A stretch of 22,873 nt of DNA. Origin: Apostichopus parvimensis. Its lineage: Eukaryota; Echinodermata; Holothuroidea; Aspidochirotida; Stichopodidae. Made by a program: the position numbers and the translations under genes. Shown one piece after another: positions 18,833 through 22,873 of this stretch. The number at the start of each line of letters is the position of its first letter. The stretch's first letter is position 1. Below the pieces are notes generated by a model, which worked only from the letters and a program-made list of their open reading frames with translations, searched no databases and had not been told where the DNA came from. The stretch spans positions 68,645-91,517 of the forward strand of contig KN888014.1 in NCBI GenBank assembly GCA_000934455.1. Direction: 5' to 3'.

Positions 18833-19005
18833 ATGGTGAGCCCTTCCAACGATACATCAAATTTCCCGCCACTATCTAAACATCGGATAAAAACCTTTTC
18901 AGTTTCCACCTTGTTAGGGTTCTTATTCGTGGAAAACCGATTAAGCTATGAAAAGAAACTAAAACTGGACAGTTTGTTGTATCTTGGACTCGTAAAAGTG
19001 GATTG
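18833..19005 (+). CDS. Possible first coding exon of an unidentified gene upstream of MIS12
   Basis: ATG at 18833 opens 55 codons to TGA at 18998-19010. If the donor TTG|GTGAGG at 19006 is used instead, the frame stays open. The peptide begins MVSPSNDTSNFPPLSKHRIK, continues STLLGFLFVENRLSYEKKLK, then LDSLLYLGLVKVD. It looks protein-like but matches nothing I recognise. A stronger donor (GAG|GTAAAT at 19011) would include the stop and make this a 5' noncoding exon, possibly of MIS12. The start has T at -3, a weak context. Confidence 0.25.
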
Positions 19006-19010
19006 GTGAG

Positions 19011-19660
19011 GTAAATAAGCACATCGAACTGTTCACACAGTTTAAGATTTCCCTCTAGCTAGTTTGTTACAGGTACCAGTTTCACGAAATTATATGCACA
19101 ATGTTACATTGAACACACTTGAAGTTGTTGGATAAAGTGGAAATCAACAATTCATGAACGAACAGTTCAGAGGTTTGATTTCATAATCATAATTTGTAAT
19201 CTCCCGCGATGCGGTAGGTTTTTCTTGGGGGGGGGGGGGGTGATGGACGAGAGTATACTAGGCCTAGGCTAGTTACTTCAGGATATTAAGTACTTCATTA
19301 TTCAGAAAAGTTATTATCTACCCCACACTTTTCCAACAGCTTATTTTTGGCATTAGAGAAAGACACATAATAGAACAGGACATTTTTGCTGGAATCAGAG
19401 TCTCGCCTCAGTCACGGTGGGGAAATAATTGTAAAAAAAACTATTATAAAACTAAGATAGGCCTATATATATATTACTTCAGAAACACTGTTGAGAGCGA
19501 CACATGTCCCTAACAGCATATCTTTTGCTGGAGTCAGAGTCACAGTTGGAAAATCATTACTCGATAGGCCTGTAATCCCTGTGTTCAGAAATTTTCAAGA
19601 ATATTTAACACATCTCAGTCGGATTTGCTGTGGGACGAGAATTGTTAATTTACATAAAAT
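19011..19660. other. Probable intronic or intergenic sequence
   Basis: AT-rich with a run of 14 G at 19227-19240 and AGGCCT words near 19262, 19460 and 19566. No exon is recognisable. Confidence 0.45.
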
Positions 19661-19666
19661 ATTCAC

Positions 19667-20163
19667 ACCTTGTCACCTTGTGCGGTCGAGTCGTGTCCGA
19701 CCCCTGGTGATGACCATGACTTTCATCCTCTAATACTTCCGGCTCCTGGTTGCCCCTCGCAGTCCATCCAGAGTCAGCCCAGTGGCCTGCTTGACACCAT
19801 CCATCCATCGTGCTCGTGGCCTGCCCCTCTTACGTGATCCATCACCCATTCCCACCATTATTGATTTTTCCAGGGAGTCGTCCGCTCGCATGATATGTCG
19901 GAAATAATTTAGTTGCTGCCTCAGGATCTGTGCTTCCAGTGGAAGTGAGGGCTTTATTTGCTCCATAATCGAGATGTTCGTTCTGTGTGCAGTCCAAGGG
20001 ATTCTCAATAGCCTGCGCCAGCACCATAATTCAAAACTGTCTATTCTTTCCCTCGTTCCCTTTGTTATTGTCCATGATTCACTCCCATAAAGCACAACTG
20101 GGAAAACTAGTACTCTCATCAGTTGACTTTTCGTTATTAATGAAATTGCTTTGTCCTTTCAAA
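19667..20163 (-). mobile_element. Decayed non-LTR retrotransposon (RTE/BovB-like) ORF2 C-terminus
   Basis: Minus-strand codons read KDKAISLITKSQLMRVLVFP, VVLYGSESWTITKGTRERID, SFELWCWRRLLRIPWTAH, then SRKRGRPRARWMDGVKQATG. This is the well-known C-terminal segment (LYGSESWT, FEMWCWRRLLRI, GRxRxRWxDG) of endonuclease-reverse transcriptases. The frame is open from 20158 to 19730 and stops with TGA just upstream (20159-20161). After 19730 the conserved end GRTRLDxT continues in another frame (about 19680-19710), so there is a frameshift. It is a dead fragment. Confidence 0.82.
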
Positions 20164-20393
20164 TCTTGTTAAGCCCCGTCACAGCAGCTCTACATGAAAT
20201 ATTAGAGGGAGAATAATTATAATCAACTTGACTGCTCCACCCAAAAAAAGTGGCCTTCAGAGAAGGTGGGGTATTCTATAATTGTACCAACAATAACCCT
20301 TCATTCTTCTGCTAGGGGAATAAAAGTGATGCATTTTCTCCATTGCCCAGCAGCTGAATGAATAGTGATGACTCAATTCCATATATCTTGCAG
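20164..20393. other. Short noncoding interval before an exon-like ORF
   Basis: Contains a purine-rich stretch and no recognisable element. An acceptor (CATATATCTTGCAG) closes it. Confidence 0.4.
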
Positions 20394-20561
20394 AACATCC
20401 AAGATCATTTAAAAAAAACTTCAATACGTCACTCTGGCAAACTACACATAAGTAGGCCTCCAGTAGATGAATGTGTTCCACCAGGGAAGTTGCGATTGTG
20501 TTTTCAGTCCATTCTCAGTGAATTGCAAATGGAGGGAAACGAAAATACTACATTCTCTTAA
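20394..20561 (+). CDS. Probable terminal coding exon of an unidentified gene
   Basis: After the acceptor ATATATCTTGCAG, 55 codons are open to TAA. The peptide runs NIQDHLKKTSIRHSGKLHIS, RPPVDECVPPGKLRLCFQSI, then LSELQMEGNENTTFS. The charged and aliphatic composition and the PPVDECVPPGKLRLCF segment look like a real conserved protein, but I cannot name the family. It lies only about 140 nt before the MIS12 exon acceptor, and no polyadenylation signal follows until AATAAA near 20889, inside MIS12 intron 1. It may be the last exon of an upstream gene overlapping MIS12, or an alternative upstream exon of MIS12. Confidence 0.42.
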   Translation, partial: NIQDHLKKTSIRHSGKLHISRPPVDECVPPGKLRLCFQSILSELQMEGNENTTFS

Positions 20562-20708
20562 TGTTTGATTTTTCAGAAGGGGTTAACTGTGGTTATAAAC
20601 ACTTAATTTTTTACCTGTACATGCTTTGCTTTCATTTTTGCTGATTTAATGTGAAGTGCTTGTAGAAGTCCTGAAGTTATAAGTTTTTCTTTTATTTTTC
20701 CAGCAAAA

Positions 20709-20820
20709 ATGGCTACCGACCAAGGTGAGAGCTCTGCAGCTGGTTTACATCCACTGACAGATCGTAAAGAATATGAAACACAATATTTTGGATTTACACC
20801 CAAATCATTCGTTGATGGAG
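20709..20820 (+). CDS. MIS12: MIS12 coding exon 1
   Basis: The acceptor TTTTATTTTTCCAG ends at 20703, so five bases of 5' UTR precede ATG and an upstream noncoding exon is implied. 37 codons plus 1 nt end GGAG|GTAAGT (phase 1). It carries the FGFTP motif. Confidence 0.9.
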
Positions 20821-22112
20821 GTAAGTAGTACTGTAATTTGACCTCATTTTACGCAGTTCAATCATCACATATTTTGGGTGATTAATGTAATAAAGCTATG
20901 TATGTAACTTGTTTGGATGAAGCTGCATGTTGTATGTAATAGAATTTGTTGTGGACGTTTTACTGTAGCCTACTGCCACCAGTACATATAAGAAAAGCAT
21001 ATTTGCATTATAAGCCAGTCTGGATTACAAATGTACCTGATTTGGACACAAGTACTGTAGCAAAATTGAACTGATATTTTCTGTATATCAATGATATATT
21101 CTGTATTCTTATATTTTCTGTATTTATATAGATTAATTTTGAAATGAGAATCACATGTTTCCCCCTCCCTGCTCCCTCCCCCAAAATAGTGGAATGATTT
21201 TCCATGATGTAAAAGGATCTGTCACTGCTGTTTGCCTTCAGTGCATATATAAATTACCATTCAGTGAAGCTTTAGTGATGGATGTTTAGTCTTTCTTTTT
21301 GGTTCCTTGCTGGAAGCAAAGGAACCTATGCAGTTAGGTTGACGTGTGTATACAGGTGTGTTTGTGCGTCTGTGACACTTGCTTGGGTACGCGATAACTC
21401 AACAACGGAGGGATGGATGTTTGTCAAACTTACATACATGTAGATGTATCATAGCGAGAAGGTGTGCTTTATTGTATTCTGTACATTGCAATAACTCTGC
21501 AACCTTAAAGTCGGATTGTAGCCAAACTTGATTTACAGTCATGCCAGGTGGGCCCAACTTTTATTTCCACCTCAAATGTATTTTGGGACGCATTCTTTGG
21601 CCTTAATTTTGTGGCCCCAATATTTTGGAACCATTTGGGCCCACATTTTGGGGGTTCAAGTTTAGGGGCAAATATATATACTTTTTAGCCACTTTGTTTC
21701 TGCCAAGTATTTTTGGGACCATTAAGGCGCAAAGTTTTATTGGGCCAAATATTTTTGGGGAGGGGCCTAAATTTTAAAACTTGCATAACTCCACAAACAC
21801 CGGAGAAAAATAAATTATATCCAAACTTGGAATACAGTTGTTGGTTCATAGCTGGTACAGGTAGGCATAAATATAAGGATATTGGGTGACGACATACAAC
21901 AATTTAATATTCCACTAAGGAAGGAACCATAGTGCAAATTTGGGTTCTTGCTTTAATTTCCATACTTTCTTATTCAAGCCACCAATCATTGAGTTCATAC
22001 TTCATGAAACACAAACGTCTTTTCTGACTTCTTTGTTCGTACAGTCTACAATGCCATGGTAGAGTATCTCAGTGACTTTGTCGAGGTAACCCACAAGTAC
22101 TTTCTGGATGAT
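20709..22112 (+). CDS. MIS12: MIS12 kinetochore complex component, N-terminal part (gene continues past the window)
   Basis: Two exons, 20709-20820 and 22045-22112, join in frame into about 60 residues. After a variable N-terminus comes KEYETQYFGFTPKSFVDG, then VYNAMVEYLSDFVEVTHKYF and LDD. This aligns with the start of human MIS12, whose hallmark is YEAQFFGFTPQT followed by a helix. MIS12 is a coiled-coil subunit of the MIS12 (MIND) complex, which links inner centromere proteins to the NDC80 complex in mitosis. The start is the ATG six bases after an acceptor (TTATTTTTCCAG), with A at -3 and G at +4. The C-terminal coiled coils lie beyond the window. Confidence 0.87.
20821..22044 (+). other. 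MIS12 intron 1
   Basis: A 1224-nt phase 1 intron. The second half (about 21300-21960) is an unidentified repeat-like segment. A C-rich tract (CCCCCTCCCTGCTCCCTCCCCC pattern) lies at about 21160-21182. Confidence 0.8.
21300..21960. repeat. Unidentified interspersed repeat with internal degenerate iterations
   Basis: It opens with the inverted repeat GGTTCCTT / AAGGAACC (21300-21326). Within it, ATAACTC..CAAC...GGA, followed by CAAACTT and ATACA/TTTACA, recurs three times (about 21391, 21490 and 21785). Between these lies a quasi-periodic series of TTTTGGGACC / GGGCCCAA-like words (21547-21770). The right side ends near AAGGAAGGAACC (about 21918-21929). No terminal duplication was found. Confidence 0.5.
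22045..22112 (+). CDS. MIS12: MIS12 coding exon 2
   Basis: The acceptor TTCGTACAG and the donor GATGAT|GTAAGT enclose 68 nt, entered in phase 1 and left in phase 0. It encodes VYNAMVEYLSDFVEVTHKYF and LDD, the first amphipathic helix after the FGFTP motif. Confidence 0.88.
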
Positions 22113-22822
22113 GTAAGTACCTACAGTAGTACATTATCCTTTATGTAAATGCTGCAATCTATTAAATTTTTCTTCTATTTTACACTAAGTTAACTAAAAG
22201 TGATGAGCAGTAGAGTCTTGAAAAGACTACTAAATTGTAACAAGTTTAATGTGCAGTAGTGCCTGTTTTAAAGCCAATCCTGCCATCAAAATCTACCATT
22301 TTGACAAAATTCACTCACATTTTCTCAATTTAGACCACAGTGGATCAAACTGAGACACCCACCGTCCATCACTGTTTCACCAAAATGAACAGTAGTCGAG
22401 AGCAAAGAGTACCACTAGTTTTCTGAAAAACTTGAACACTTTTTTATGACTATTATTTACCACAAACATCATGGACAAAGTTTCCAAAAATTGTCCAAAA
22501 CATTTCCGTCATTGGCAAAAGGAAAACAAAGATAGCTAAAAGCTTTGCTTACATTTTCATGGAATTTTGCTATTGATATGTACTGTAATATTTACCAAAG
22601 ATAATCAAATCAACCCAACAGAGGCTGAAAGAGCTGCAATAAGACATTAACAATTGTTTACAGTTTTTGACTAAGCAAGAGATTCTAAAAAACAATATCC
22701 TAGGGATTGTTTAAATATATTAAATGCTTAAATTTTGCCCAACAATTCCTGGGTTTTGACTTTTATCTGATAAATAGACAAAGAAAGAGTACTACACATC
22801 TTTTAATTTTTTTTTTCTGTAC
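22113..22822 (+). other. MIS12 intron 2 (continues)
   Basis: AT-rich, with no exon recognisable before the window ends. Confidence 0.6.
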
Positions 22823-22873
22823 CAGGTAGGCCCATAGGCATACCAAGCAAGGGATCTCGGGGCGGGGGGGGGG
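22823..22873 (+). mobile_element. Edge of a G-run-bearing MITE, cut by the window
   Basis: CATAGGCATACCAAGCAAGGG followed by CGGGGCGGGG runs resembles the left end of the hAT-type MITE at 17219 (CAGGCGCGTAGCCAAGG plus a G-run). The element cannot be confirmed because the right end lies outside. Confidence 0.3.

Noticed and set aside
1..22873. CRISPR arrays, prokaryotic operons, rRNA genes or intact tRNA genes
   Set aside because: The only regular repeat array (11641-12145) has no spacers, splicing shows a eukaryotic nuclear genome, and the only tRNA-like sequence is a split, retroposon-type head.

Overview
The window reads as nuclear DNA of an animal, most likely a marine deuterostome invertebrate and plausibly an echinoderm. 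The protein-coding signal comes in short exons with GT-AG introns. The rest is AT-rich and dense in transposon debris (MITEs, LINE tails, SINE-like elements, microsatellites, homopolymer G/C runs). The word AGGCCT recurs in intergenic DNA, which I associate with echinoderm genomes. The assignment is inference; no species is named.

Layout. (1) 1-5061 is mostly gene-poor. It holds a possible unidentified minus-strand terminal exon (1796-1893) and a retroposed element whose head is almost the first 44 nt of U2 snRNA, flanked by a 12-bp target duplication (2386-2605). (2) 5062-5426 is a TTAA-flanked MITE just upstream of the main gene. (3) 5666-15255 is a complete ten-exon plus-strand gene for a secreted or lysosomal S28 serine peptidase of the PRSS16 (thymus-specific serine protease) type. 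All ten exons join in frame to 493 codons, and the Ser, Asp and His of the catalytic triad are present. Its introns hold an L2/CR1-type LINE 3' end, a tRNA-derived SINE, a 65/58-bp minisatellite and microsatellites. (4) 15256-18832 is intergenic, with a hAT-type MITE (8-bp duplication) and a second copy of the TTAA MITE into which another hAT-type MITE has inserted, again with a perfect 8-bp duplication. (5) 18833-20561 contains two exon-like open stretches of an unidentified gene or of 5' exons, on either side of a decayed LINE fragment on the opposite strand. (6) 20709-22112 holds the first two coding exons of a plus-strand MIS12 kinetochore gene that continues beyond the window.

The two recognised genes are unrelated: one is an endolysosomal/secretory peptidase, the other a chromosome segregation protein. 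They are ordinary neighbours and nothing suggests a joint system. The most unusual item is the U2-headed retroposon. Next are the unassigned exon-like ORFs and the nested MITEs whose duplications let insertion order be read.
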